Source: Pseudomonas silvicola (GTDB lineage Bacteria > Pseudomonadota > Gammaproteobacteria > Pseudomonadales > Pseudomonadaceae). From it: a stretch of DNA of 64,000 nucleotides. The stretch spans positions 3,760,001 to 3,824,000 of the forward strand of contig NZ_CP093280.1 in NCBI RefSeq assembly GCF_026651855.1. The letters run 5' to 3'. A program made the translations under genes and the position numbers. Positions within the stretch are counted from its first letter, which is position 1, and each line of letters begins with the position of its first letter. Below the pieces are notes generated by a model. The model was not told the DNA's origin. It worked only from the letters and a program-made list of their open reading frames with translations, and made no database searches. Shown piece by piece: positions 17,682 through 25,742 of the stretch.

Positions 17682-19787
17682 ATGCAGTTCACCGACGCCT
17701 CCGATGCCATGTACCGCCTGCTCGTGCAGAGCGTCGTGGACTACGCGATCTACATGCTTTCGCCAGAAGGCATTGTGACGAACTGGAACCCGGGCGCTGA
17801 ACGCGCCAAGGGCTACAAGGCGGCCGAGATCGTCGGCCAGCATTTTTCGCTGTTCTATACCCCGGAAGACCGGGCGGCGGGGATGCCCGCCCATGGCCTT
17901 GAAACGGCGCGGCGCGAGGGGCGCTTCCAGGCCGAGGGCGTGCGGCAGCGCAAGGATGGTTCGCATTTCTGGACGCATGTGGTCATCGACGCCATTCACG
18001 ATGACGACGGCCAGATGATCGGCTTCGCTAAGGTCACGCGCGATATCACCGAGCGGCGCGAGAAAGAGCTGCAACTGCTTGAGGCCAATGTGCGTGCCGA
18101 GCAGTACAGCGCCGAGATGGCTTCGCTATCGCAGTTCCTGGATTCGGTGATTTCCAATATTCCGGCCAGTGTCATCGTCAAGGACGTGCAGACCAACCGC
18201 ATCCTCCTGGCGAACCATCAGGCCGAGGCGTTGTTCGTGCCCAACGGAGCCAGCATGGTGGGCCAATTGATGAGCGAGGCACTGTCGGCGGATACCGCAG
18301 CGTACATCGAACAGCAGATGGGCGAGGACCTGAGCTTAGGCGCCATCAAGACGGTCGAGGCGCTGGTCGGCACCAACCGCGGGCCTCGCACGCTCAGAAG
18401 CCGCACGGTACTCAACCAGGACCCCGGCAATGGCTCGGAATACGTGCTGTTCGTGGCGGAGGACGTCACGGTGGAGTTGGAGGCCAATGCGCGGATCCAT
18501 CACATGGCCCACCACGATGCACTGACCGGGTTGCCGAACCGAGTACTGTTTCATCAGAAGCTCAAGGAAGCGCTGCTGCAGGCTGAGGGCTCGGGCAGGA
18601 TCACCGCCACGCTGTGCCTGGACCTGGACGACTTCAAGAACGTCAACGATTCGCTTGGCCATGGTATTGGCGACAAGTTGCTGCGGGCGTTGAGCAGCCG
18701 CCTGGAAATGGAACTGCGGGAGGTCGACACCCTGGCCCGCCTGGGCGGGGATGAGTACGCCGTGATTCTTCCTGAACTGGAGATAGCGGAGGCGGCCGAG
18801 TTGATGGCGCAGCGCCTGATCCAGGCCGTACGGCCGCCATTTCTGATTGATGGCCATAGCTGCTCGGTGGGGGTAAGCGTAGGTATCGCACTGTCCCCGC
18901 AGGACCACGACAGCCCCGAGCAACTGATGGGCTATGCCGACATGGCGTTGTATGAAGCCAAGCGCAATGGCCGCAACCGCTTCGAGCGGTTCAAGTTTCA
19001 ACTCGACGAAGCGGCCCGCCACCGCCGCACCCTGGAGACTGACCTGCGCACGGCACTGCACCTGGGGCATCTGCAGTTGCATTACCAGCCGATCGTTACC
19101 CACGGTGGCGACGAGGTTTCAGGGTACGAGGCGCTGTTGCGTTGGCAGCACCCCACTAAGGGCACCATCATGCCCATGGACTTCATCACCATGGCGGAAG
19201 AGACGGGCTTGATCCATGAAGTGGGTAACCGCGCGCTGAACCTGGCCTGCAAGGAGGCCGCCACGTGGGGCACGCCGCAGACCGTGGCGGTGAACCTGTC
19301 GCCGGTGCAGTTCAAGAACCCGGGCCTGGTGGATGCCGTGGCGCTGGCGCTCAGTGATGCCGGGCTTGAGCCGGCGCGCCTTGAGCTGGAAATTACCGAG
19401 TCCGTGCTGCTGGAGGACAACGAAGGCAACCTGGACACCCTGCGGGCACTCAAGGCACTGGGCGTGGCCATATCGCTCGACGACTTCGGCACGGGGTATT
19501 CGTCGCTGGGGTATCTGCGCTCGTTTCCGTTCGACCGGATCAAGATCGACATGTCGTTCGTGCGCGAAATGAAGAACAGCAAGGAGGCCCTGGCAATCAT
19601 CCGGGCCATTACCGGCATGAGCAACAGCCTGCTGATCAAGACCACTGCCGAGGGCGTCGAGACGGCCGAGCAGATGGAGCAGTTGATCAAGGAAGGCTGC
19701 TCGCATTTCCAGGGCTACTACTTTGGCCGCCCGGCCCCCGCGAACCAGCGGCGCAGCGCCGGCGCCGGTTTGCCAGCGAGCGCTTAG
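17682..19787 (+). CDS. PAS-PAS-GGDEF-EAL cyclic-di-GMP turnover protein
   Basis: 701 aa, no signal peptide and no clear membrane segments, so probably soluble. PAS 1 at about 10-125 (NWNPGAERAKGYKAAEIVGQHF), PAS 2 at about 150-265, GGDEF at about 275-440 and EAL at about 455-695. The cyclase motif is GGDEY (355-359) rather than GGDEF. The RxxD inhibitory site (REVD, 346-349) is at the canonical spacing. The EAL half is intact: EALLRW (E483), ITESVLLED, DDFGTGYSSL and AEGVET. It probably acts mainly as a phosphodiesterase, with the GGDEF part active or regulatory. Monocistronic. Confidence 0.9.
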   Translation: MQFTDASDAMYRLLVQSVVDYAIYMLSPEGIVTNWNPGAERAKGYKAAEIVGQHFSLFYTPEDRAAGMPAHGLETARREGRFQAEGVRQRKDGSHFWTHVVIDAIHDDDGQMIGFAKVTRDITERREKELQLLEANVRAEQYSAEMASLSQFLDSVISNIPASVIVKDVQTNRILLANHQAEALFVPNGASMVGQLMSEALSADTAAYIEQQMGEDLSLGAIKTVEALVGTNRGPRTLRSRTVLNQDPGNGSEYVLFVAEDVTVELEANARIHHMAHHDALTGLPNRVLFHQKLKEALLQAEGSGRITATLCLDLDDFKNVNDSLGHGIGDKLLRALSSRLEMELREVDTLARLGGDEYAVILPELEIAEAAELMAQRLIQAVRPPFLIDGHSCSVGVSVGIALSPQDHDSPEQLMGYADMALYEAKRNGRNRFERFKFQLDEAARHRRTLETDLRTALHLGHLQLHYQPIVTHGGDEVSGYEALLRWQHPTKGTIMPMDFITMAEETGLIHEVGNRALNLACKEAATWGTPQTVAVNLSPVQFKNPGLVDAVALALSDAGLEPARLELEITESVLLEDNEGNLDTLRALKALGVAISLDDFGTGYSSLGYLRSFPFDRIKIDMSFVREMKNSKEALAIIRAITGMSNSLLIKTTAEGVETAEQMEQLIKEGCSHFQGYYFGRPAPANQRRSAGAGLPASA

Positions 19788-19843
19788 TTCCGCTGGCGTC
19801 GAGCGCGGCGGCTCGACAGGCGTGGTTCCGATTCGGGCGTGCC

Positions 19844-19888
19844 GGTGCGGGCGCGCACCATCTGGATGCGCGTGGGCCCGGCGCCCAC
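19844..19888. terminator. Two adjacent GC-rich perfect hairpins
   Basis: GGTGCG-N4-CGCACC (19844-19859) and GTGGGC-N5-GCCCAC (19872-19888) follow the GGDEF-EAL stop and precede the sigma-54 promoter. Neither has a T-run, so as terminators they are weak. They could also be binding sites for an enhancer-type activator, but they do not match the NtrC consensus orientation. Confidence 0.35.
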
Positions 19889-19935
19889 AAACCAAGTAGC
19901 GGCAACTGTCCTTGCAGGCGGGGCTGGGAGACTGT

Positions 19936-19950
19936 TGGCCCGCAACTTGC
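19936..19950 (+). promoter_or_regulatory. Sigma-54 (RpoN) promoter of the amide-utilisation operon
   Basis: TGGCCCG-CAAC-TTGC matches the -24/-12 consensus TGGCACG-N4-TTGC with exact spacing and one mismatch in the -24 element. The predicted start is near 19962, about 213 nt before the first gene, leaving room for the leader hairpins at 19993-20059. It suggests nitrogen-limitation control. Confidence 0.6.
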
Positions 19951-19992
19951 TTTTCAATTCCCATCGACGCACCCGGCCTGCTCCGCCAGGCT

Positions 19993-20059
19993 GAATATCT
20001 CCAACGATGCAGATATTCCTCGCCGGTGCCGACACCTCCTTTGCCGACAACGTCGTCGG
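19993..20059 (+). promoter_or_regulatory. Candidate ANTAR-binding leader RNA with twin hexaloops
   Basis: Hairpin 1 (19993-20018) has an 8-bp perfect outer stem GAATATCT/AGATATTC, a C-C mismatch, a C-G pair and the loop AACGAT. Hairpin 2 (20044-20059) has a 5-bp stem CCGAC/GTCGG and the loop AACGTC, followed by TTTT. Both six-base loops carry A at position 1 and G at position 4, as in known targets of ANTAR antiterminators. It precedes an AmiR-like ANTAR gene's operon. The linker of 25 nt is long for the motif. Confidence 0.5.
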
Positions 20060-20174
20060 TTTTGAATCAGGCATGTTCCTGCCCGGTTCCATTCCCCATA
20101 CTGGTCGCTTTCCGCCTGCGTGCGCCTGCCGCGCAACGCTTGGGCACCGTTGACTGGTATGACGGAGACCCCCG

Positions 20175-21311
20175 ATGCCCGCATCCCCGCAACCCGCCAC
20201 CCTCAAGGTCGGCCTGCTGTTTTCCAGTACCTGCATGACCGCCGCCGTGGAAGCCACCCAAGCCCAGGCGACGCTGTTGGCCATTGATGAAGTCAACGAA
20301 CAGGGCGGTATCAACGGTGTGCCCGTTGAGGCGGTCCGCCTGCCCATTGGCGCCACCCCGGAAAGCTATCGCCAGGCCGCCCTGGAGTTGTGTGACCGCC
20401 ATGGCGTGCAGGTGCTGTTCGGCACGCATATGTCCAGCACCCGCAAGGCAGTGTTACCGGTAGTAGAGAGCCGCCGCCGGTTGCTGTTCTACCCAACCTT
20501 GTATGAAGGTTTCGAATATTCCCCCTTTGTGTACTACACCGGCGCCGCGCCGAACCAGAACTCCCTGCAACTGGCCCGCCACGCGTTGAAGCATTTTGGC
20601 CGCCGTGTGCTGTTCGTCGGCGTGCCCTACGTGTACCCGGTCGAGTCCAACCGCATCATGCGTGACCTGTTCGAGCAAGCCGGTGGGGAAGTCGTCGACG
20701 AGATCTACCTGCCCTTCGGCGCCGGTCTCGACGCCTGTCGCCAGGTCATGGCGCGGGTGCGTGAAACCCTCCCGGACGTGATCTATTCGACGGTGGTGGG
20801 CGGCGATATTCCGGCCCTGTACGGTGCCTACCACGAAGCCGGTTTCGACCCGGCGCGGCGGCCCATCATCAGCCTGTCGACCACCGAAGCCGAAGTGGCG
20901 ATGATGCCCGCGCACGTGAGTGCCGGGCACATCTGCGCCGCGCCCTGGTTCGACACGGTGGACACGCCGCTGAGCCGTCAGTTCGTGAGCCGCTATCGTC
21001 AGCGCCATGGCGCCGATGCACCGATCACCGCAGGCGCGGAAGCGGCGTATTTTCAGGTGCACCTCTACGCCCAGGCAGCGCGCAAGGCGCAGCCGAACAA
21101 CCTCGATGCCCTGCGCGCGGCCTTGGCCGGTTCGACCTTCGAGGCTCCGCAAGGCCCGGTGCGCATCGACGCCGAGAACCACCACACCTGGCTGTGGCCA
21201 CGGCTGGCGCGCATTGATGCCAACGGCCGCTTCGAGGTACTGGAACAGGCTGAACAGCAGGAGCACCCCAGCCCGTACCTGATCGAACTGTTGCTCGACG
21301 GCAACGAGTGA
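20175..21311 (+). CDS. AmiC-like cytoplasmic amide sensor (transporter substrate-binding family)
   Basis: 378 aa, periplasmic-binding-protein fold of the AmiC/UrtA group (KVGLLFSSTCMTAAVEATQAQ, EVNEQGGINGVPVEAV, ENHHTWLWPRLARI). There is no signal peptide, as in AmiC, which is cytoplasmic and holds AmiR inactive until an amide binds. GGAG lies 9 bp before the ATG. The AmiR-like gene begins 7 bp after its stop, as in the Pseudomonas amidase operon. It probably senses the compound imported by the NCS1 permease downstream. Confidence 0.85.
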   Translation: MPASPQPATLKVGLLFSSTCMTAAVEATQAQATLLAIDEVNEQGGINGVPVEAVRLPIGATPESYRQAALELCDRHGVQVLFGTHMSSTRKAVLPVVESRRRLLFYPTLYEGFEYSPFVYYTGAAPNQNSLQLARHALKHFGRRVLFVGVPYVYPVESNRIMRDLFEQAGGEVVDEIYLPFGAGLDACRQVMARVRETLPDVIYSTVVGGDIPALYGAYHEAGFDPARRPIISLSTTEAEVAMMPAHVSAGHICAAPWFDTVDTPLSRQFVSRYRQRHGADAPITAGAEAAYFQVHLYAQAARKAQPNNLDALRAALAGSTFEAPQGPVRIDAENHHTWLWPRLARIDANGRFEVLEQAEQQEHPSPYLIELLLDGNE

Positions 21312-21318
21312 GGCGGCC

Positions 21319-21921
21319 ATGACCACTGCCAACCTGCTGGGTGAACTGAAGGGCTTGCGTGTGCTGGTATTGCACCCGCAAGACACGGAAGCGCAGATCG
21401 TGCTGGGCCACCTGCAACGTATCGGCTGCGAGGTGCAGCAACAATGGCCGGTGCCCGAACGCCTGCCCCCGGGCGTCGACGTCGTGCTGCTGTCCATCGA
21501 ACTGGACCAGCGCAAGGCCATCGAGCGCCTGGTGGACAGCCTGGATGAACAAGCCCCGCCGATCATCGCCATCGTCGGCTATGAAAACCCCTCGATGCTG
21601 CAACTGGTGCTGCTCAGCCAGCCCGCGGCGGTCATCGAACGGCCGCTGAAACCCTTCGGCCTGCTCACCCAACTGTTGATCGCGCGCTCGTTCTGGCGCC
21701 GGCGCGTGGCCATGCTGGCGGAGATCCGCAAACTGGAAATTCGCCAGTCCGCGGTGTCGCGCATCTCCATGGCCAAGACCCTGCTGATGGCCCGCCACGG
21801 CTTCAGCGAGCCTCAGGCGCACCAGCGCATCCAGCGAGACGCCATGGCCCAGCGCTGCAGCATGGACGTGGTTGCCCAGCAGATCATCGACAACGACAGC
21901 CCCGAACGCGCGCCCCCCTGA
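21319..21921 (+). CDS. AmiR-like antiterminator with ANTAR RNA-binding domain
   Basis: 200 aa. An N-terminal pseudo-receiver domain (VLVLHPQDTEAQIVLGHL, residues 1-125) is joined by a coiled helix to a textbook ANTAR domain at about 150-195 (ISMAKTLLMARHGFSEPQAH, RIQRDAMAQRCSMDVVAQQI). ANTAR proteins bind paired hexaloop hairpins in leader RNA and prevent termination. The matching leader candidate is at 19993-20059. Most likely it is sequestered by the AmiC-like protein and released on ligand binding. Confidence 0.88.
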   Translation: MTTANLLGELKGLRVLVLHPQDTEAQIVLGHLQRIGCEVQQQWPVPERLPPGVDVVLLSIELDQRKAIERLVDSLDEQAPPIIAIVGYENPSMLQLVLLSQPAAVIERPLKPFGLLTQLLIARSFWRRRVAMLAEIRKLEIRQSAVSRISMAKTLLMARHGFSEPQAHQRIQRDAMAQRCSMDVVAQQIIDNDSPERAPP

Positions 21922-22015
21922 TACCCCCGCGTCACCCCTTTGATTGATTCCACACACGCCATCGCGGCCAGCCGCGGTCCGGGCCTTCGCACGCCCGAAA
22001 AACGAGGTTTACCCC

Positions 22016-23497
22016 ATGAGCAAATTGAAAGACTGGTTCCAGGGCCCCCAGGACATCACCGAAGCCGAAGCCGTGGAAGACTACGCGGTGGGCCGCGTGC
22101 CCAGCCGCTACCGCTGGCCCATCCCGGCGATCATCCTGGTGCTGCTGGGCAACTCCACCGCCATGTTCTGGTTCAGCCTGGGCGCCGACATGAGCTACCA
22201 GGTGGGCTGGCCGAAGATCCTCATTCCCATCCTGTACATGGTGGTGTTCGCCACCCTCATCGGCGCCTGCGTGATGAAGCTTGCGGCCAAGGAAGGGTTG
22301 TCCTTGAGCCTGCTGACCCGCGGGCTGGGCTTTGGCTACATGGGCTCGGCGTTCACCTCGCTGATCTACGCGGTGAACTTCATTTTCTACTTTCTGTTCG
22401 AGGGCACCATCGTCTCCCATGCCATCGCCCACTACGCGGGGGTGGAGGTCGGCTCGCTGGCCGGGGTGGCGATTTTCGCCGGCATTGGCCTGGTGACCGT
22501 GTTGTTCGCCTGGAAGGGCATGTCGTCCATGCAGTTCCTGCAGACCTGGGGTGTGCCGATTTTCGTGGTGTTGTTCGCCTTCTGCCTGTACCAGCTCACC
22601 CACAACTATGACGCCGTGGGCCCGGCTGGCTGGATGCCCCACAGCCAGGACAGCGCCACCGCCTTGTGGATGGTGATGAACATGGCCAACGGGCAGATCG
22701 TGTTCCAGGGCCTGATGGCTACTGACTATGGCCGCTTCGCCAAGCCGACCATCAGCCACAAGGGCACGGCCACCATCATGCTGGGCATGCTGCTGCCGAT
22801 CGTTGCGGTGATGCTCAGCGGTGCCTATCTGGCGTATACCCTGATTCCACACATCACCCAGGGCGACGCCTTCGCCCAGGCCATGGACCCCGGCTTCATC
22901 TTCCCCACGGTGCTGGGCCTGATCGGGGTGATCTTCGCCATCGTCACGCAAATCCGCATCAACGTGATGAACCTCTATTCGGGTTCCATCGCCCTGTCCA
23001 ACACCATGGACATGACCCTCAACTACCGCCCCGGTCGCCAGTGGTGGATGCTGGTGGTGTGGCTCGTGGGCGTGGTGTTCTACGTGTTCAACGTGCTGCA
23101 GTACACCGGTACCTTCCTGGCCATCACCGGCATTCTCACCAACACCTGGGTGTTCATCATCCTCGCCGACTACCTGGTGTGCCGCAAAATGCTGAACCTG
23201 GCGCCCAGTGATTTCGTCGAGTTCCGCCGTGAGCACCTGCGTTCCTGGAACCCCTGTGGCGTGTTCAGCCTGCTGATCGCCGTGGCCATCGGCGCCGCTG
23301 GCATCCTCGGCGCCTACCCCATGTACTACGCGTCCTTCATCGCCATGCTGGTGGGTCCAGTGCTGCACGTAGCGCTCAGCCTGATGACCCGGGGCCGCTA
23401 CTACTTCAGCAGCTTTCCCCAGGACATGGCCACCCAGTGGCAACCGTCCCACACCTACGGCGGCCCGCAGCCGCTCACCCGTTCGACTGCCGCCTGA
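22016..23497 (+). CDS. NCS1-family cytosine/purine/allantoin-type permease
   Basis: 493 aa from the ATG at 22016 (GAGG upstream). About 12 membrane segments; the opening SRYRWPIPAIILVLLGNSTAMFW and ISHKGTATIMLG fit the nucleobase-cation-symport-1 family. The family imports cytosine, uracil, allantoin, hydantoins or similar small N-heterocycles with a cation. Between the amide sensor pair and a nitrilase-fold hydrolase it is likely the uptake step. The exact substrate cannot be read from the sequence. Confidence 0.85.
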   Translation: MSKLKDWFQGPQDITEAEAVEDYAVGRVPSRYRWPIPAIILVLLGNSTAMFWFSLGADMSYQVGWPKILIPILYMVVFATLIGACVMKLAAKEGLSLSLLTRGLGFGYMGSAFTSLIYAVNFIFYFLFEGTIVSHAIAHYAGVEVGSLAGVAIFAGIGLVTVLFAWKGMSSMQFLQTWGVPIFVVLFAFCLYQLTHNYDAVGPAGWMPHSQDSATALWMVMNMANGQIVFQGLMATDYGRFAKPTISHKGTATIMLGMLLPIVAVMLSGAYLAYTLIPHITQGDAFAQAMDPGFIFPTVLGLIGVIFAIVTQIRINVMNLYSGSIALSNTMDMTLNYRPGRQWWMLVVWLVGVVFYVFNVLQYTGTFLAITGILTNTWVFIILADYLVCRKMLNLAPSDFVEFRREHLRSWNPCGVFSLLIAVAIGAAGILGAYPMYYASFIAMLVGPVLHVALSLMTRGRYYFSSFPQDMATQWQPSHTYGGPQPLTRSTAA

Positions 23498-23508
23498 GGA
23501 AGCCAATC

Positions 23509-25233
23509 ATGAATAACCTGCTCAATGTCGCTGCCGTGCAATTCGAACCCACGCTGTTCGAGAAACCCCGCAACCTGGACCGCCTCAGTGAATGGGTGGA
23601 GGAGGCCGCTCGCGCCGGTGCGCAACTGATCGTCACCCCGGAGATGGGCACCACCGGCTACTGCTGGCAGGACCGCGAAGAAGTAGCGCCCTATGTGGAG
23701 AGCATTCCGGGCGCTACCACCGAACGCTTTGCCCGCCTGGCGCGGCAGTACGGTTGCCACGTGGTCATCGGCATGCCCGAGGTCGACCCGGTGGACGACC
23801 TCTACTACAACGCCGCCGTGCTGATCGGCCCCCAGGGCGTGGTCGGCAAGCACCGCAAGACCCACCCCTACATCAGCGAACCGAAATGGGCCGCGTCCGG
23901 TGACCTGGGCCACCAGGTGTTCGACACCCCCATCGGCCGCATCGCGCTGCTGATCTGCATGGACATCCACTTCCTGGAAACCGCCCGGGTGGCAGGCCTG
24001 GGCGGTGCAGACGTGATCTGCCACGTCAGCAACTGGCTGGCTGAGCGCACGCCGGCGCCTTACTGGATCAACCGTGCGTTCGAAAACGGTTGCTACCTGG
24101 TGGAAAGTAACCGCTGGGGCCAGGAGCGCGGTGTGCAATTCAGCGGTGGCACCTGTGTGATCGAGCCCGATGGCCATGTGCAGGGCATCCTCGATAAAGG
24201 CGACGGTCTGCTGTTTGGCAAACTGGACCTGGCGCGCGTGCGTGACCGCCAGCCCACGCTAATGGCAGCGCGTCGGCCGGCGTTATACAAAGAACTGGCG
24301 CAGCCGGCCTACGCCTGGAACCCGCTGGATTTCTTCGGCCTGTACGGCCTGTCGCCGCGGGCCAGGGGCAAGGTGTCCGCTGTTGCAGTGGGGCAGTTCG
24401 CGCCAGGCCGCGATACCGCCGCGAATCTGCGTGCCATCACCGAGCAGGCTCAGGCCGCCAAGGTCCAGGGTGCTGAGTTGGTGGTTTTTCCAGAGCTGTC
24501 GCTCAGTGGCGGTTATGTCGATGACACCAGCGCACTGGCACTGGACGGCCCCGAGGTCCGCGCGTTGCTGAACCTGGCCATAGAGCTGCGAGTCCACCTG
24601 GTAGCGGGCCTGGTGTTGGCCGAAGGGCAGGCGCTGTACAACAGCGCCGTGGTGGTGGGGCCTGAAGGGGTGGTGGGCCATTACCACAAACTGCACCTGA
24701 GCGAGGGCGACAAGGCCTGGGCCACGCCCGGAACCACCTGGAAAACCCTCGACCTGCCGCTGGGGCGGGTAGGGCTGTTGATCGGTGACGATTGTCTGGT
24801 ACCCGAAGCGGGCAGGGTGCTGGCCCTGCGTGGCTGTGACCTTATCGCCTGCCCCGCGGCCCTGTCGGCGCCCCTGCCGGGTGCCCACCCCGGCACGGCC
24901 ATCGCCCATCCAGCGCCAATCCCCACGGGCGCGGACCCGTACCATTGGCACCTGGGCCGCGTGAGGGCCGGTGAGAACAATCTGTACATGGCCTTCGCCA
25001 ACAGCCTCGACCCGGCAGTGGGGAGCTTTGGCGCCAGCGGGGTATTCGGCCCGGACACTTTCGCGTTTCCGCGCCAGGAGGTGATCGTCATCGGGGAACA
25101 GGGCCATGCGGTGGCGCACATGGACACCAGTAACCTGGACACGCCGTACCCCACTAACGTTGTGCGGCGCAAAGACCTGGTGCTAATGCGCCAGGCTCAC
25201 CAGTACGGGGCTTTGTGGCAAGTCGCGCGTTGA
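23509..25233 (+). CDS. Tandem nitrilase-superfamily amidohydrolase with degenerate second domain
   Basis: 574 aa from the ATG at 23509. Two carbon-nitrogen hydrolase domains in one chain (about 1-270 and 288-570). Domain 1 has the Glu-Lys-Cys triad: E45 (VTPEMGTTGY), K117 (KHRKTHPY) and C150 (LLICMDIHF). Domain 2 keeps E329 (FPELSLSGG) and K394 (YHKLHLSEG), but at the nucleophile position reads LLIGDDCLVPE, with G426 in place of cysteine. Domain 2 is therefore probably a pseudo-enzyme or structural partner. The reaction should be hydrolysis of an amide or carbamoyl group. It is the last gene of the amide operon. Confidence 0.85.
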   Translation: MNNLLNVAAVQFEPTLFEKPRNLDRLSEWVEEAARAGAQLIVTPEMGTTGYCWQDREEVAPYVESIPGATTERFARLARQYGCHVVIGMPEVDPVDDLYYNAAVLIGPQGVVGKHRKTHPYISEPKWAASGDLGHQVFDTPIGRIALLICMDIHFLETARVAGLGGADVICHVSNWLAERTPAPYWINRAFENGCYLVESNRWGQERGVQFSGGTCVIEPDGHVQGILDKGDGLLFGKLDLARVRDRQPTLMAARRPALYKELAQPAYAWNPLDFFGLYGLSPRARGKVSAVAVGQFAPGRDTAANLRAITEQAQAAKVQGAELVVFPELSLSGGYVDDTSALALDGPEVRALLNLAIELRVHLVAGLVLAEGQALYNSAVVVGPEGVVGHYHKLHLSEGDKAWATPGTTWKTLDLPLGRVGLLIGDDCLVPEAGRVLALRGCDLIACPAALSAPLPGAHPGTAIAHPAPIPTGADPYHWHLGRVRAGENNLYMAFANSLDPAVGSFGASGVFGPDTFAFPRQEVIVIGEQGHAVAHMDTSNLDTPYPTNVVRRKDLVLMRQAHQYGALWQVAR

Positions 25234-25246
25234 GGGGCGACCGGGT

Positions 25247-25262
25247 CAGGGCTTCGGCCCTG
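25247..25262 (+). terminator. TTCG tetraloop hairpin after nitrilase gene
   Basis: CAGGGC-TTCG-GCCCTG, a perfect 6-bp stem closed by the very stable UUCG loop, 13 bp after the nitrilase stop. No T-run follows, so it may stabilise the 3' end or act as a rho-dependent end point rather than a classic terminator. Confidence 0.4.
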
Positions 25263-25362
25263 TCTCCGGCTCGCTCCAAGCCGTGAGTGAAGTGGAGCGG
25301 GCTTCATGTGCCAAACCTGCACGCAGGACGGCATAATGTCATTCACATCAAAGGAATGCCCC

Positions 25363-25668
25363 ATGATCACCTGCCACGTCAAATACATCATCGACCCTTA
25401 CCAGCTACCGGCCTTCGAGCGCTATTCGCGCGAATGGATCAGCCTGGTGGCACGCTTTGGCGGCCAGCATCACGGCTACTTCCTGCCGGCCGAGGGCGCC
25501 AGCAACATCGCTTACTGCCTGTTCAGCTTTGCCAGCCTGGCCGAATACGAGCAGTATCGCCAGCAGGCGGCGCAGGACCCGGAATGCATACGGCTGGTGG
25601 AGGAAGCCACTGAGCTGAAGTTCATCGTGAGCTATGAGCGAAGCTTCCTGCGGCCCGTACTCGAGTGA
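25363..25668 (+). CDS. NIPSNAP-family protein
   Basis: 101 aa from the ATG at 25363 (AAAGGAA upstream). It starts MITCHVKYIIDPYQLPAFERY and carries FGGQHHGYFLPAEGASN and the aromatic/acidic pattern of the dimeric alpha-beta barrel NIPSNAP family. These small cytoplasmic proteins have no settled function in bacteria. It stands alone between the amide operon and the nucleotidase. Confidence 0.8.
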   Translation: MITCHVKYIIDPYQLPAFERYSREWISLVARFGGQHHGYFLPAEGASNIAYCLFSFASLAEYEQYRQQAAQDPECIRLVEEATELKFIVSYERSFLRPVLE

Positions 25669-25742
25669 TCAAACCATACGCCTGGGACCCGGCCTGACGG
25701 CCGCTGCAGGGTTGAGGGACGTCTCCCATTCAGGAACCCACC

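Noticed and set aside
19844-19859. NtrC enhancer site upstream of the sigma-54 promoter
   Set aside because: GGTGCG-N4-CGCACC has the half-sites in the opposite order to the GCACC...GGTGC consensus, so it is only listed as a hairpin.
21932-23506. 524-codon minus-strand frame over the NCS1 permease
   Set aside because: His/Gly/Glu-rich composition typical of antisense frames; the permease is unambiguous.
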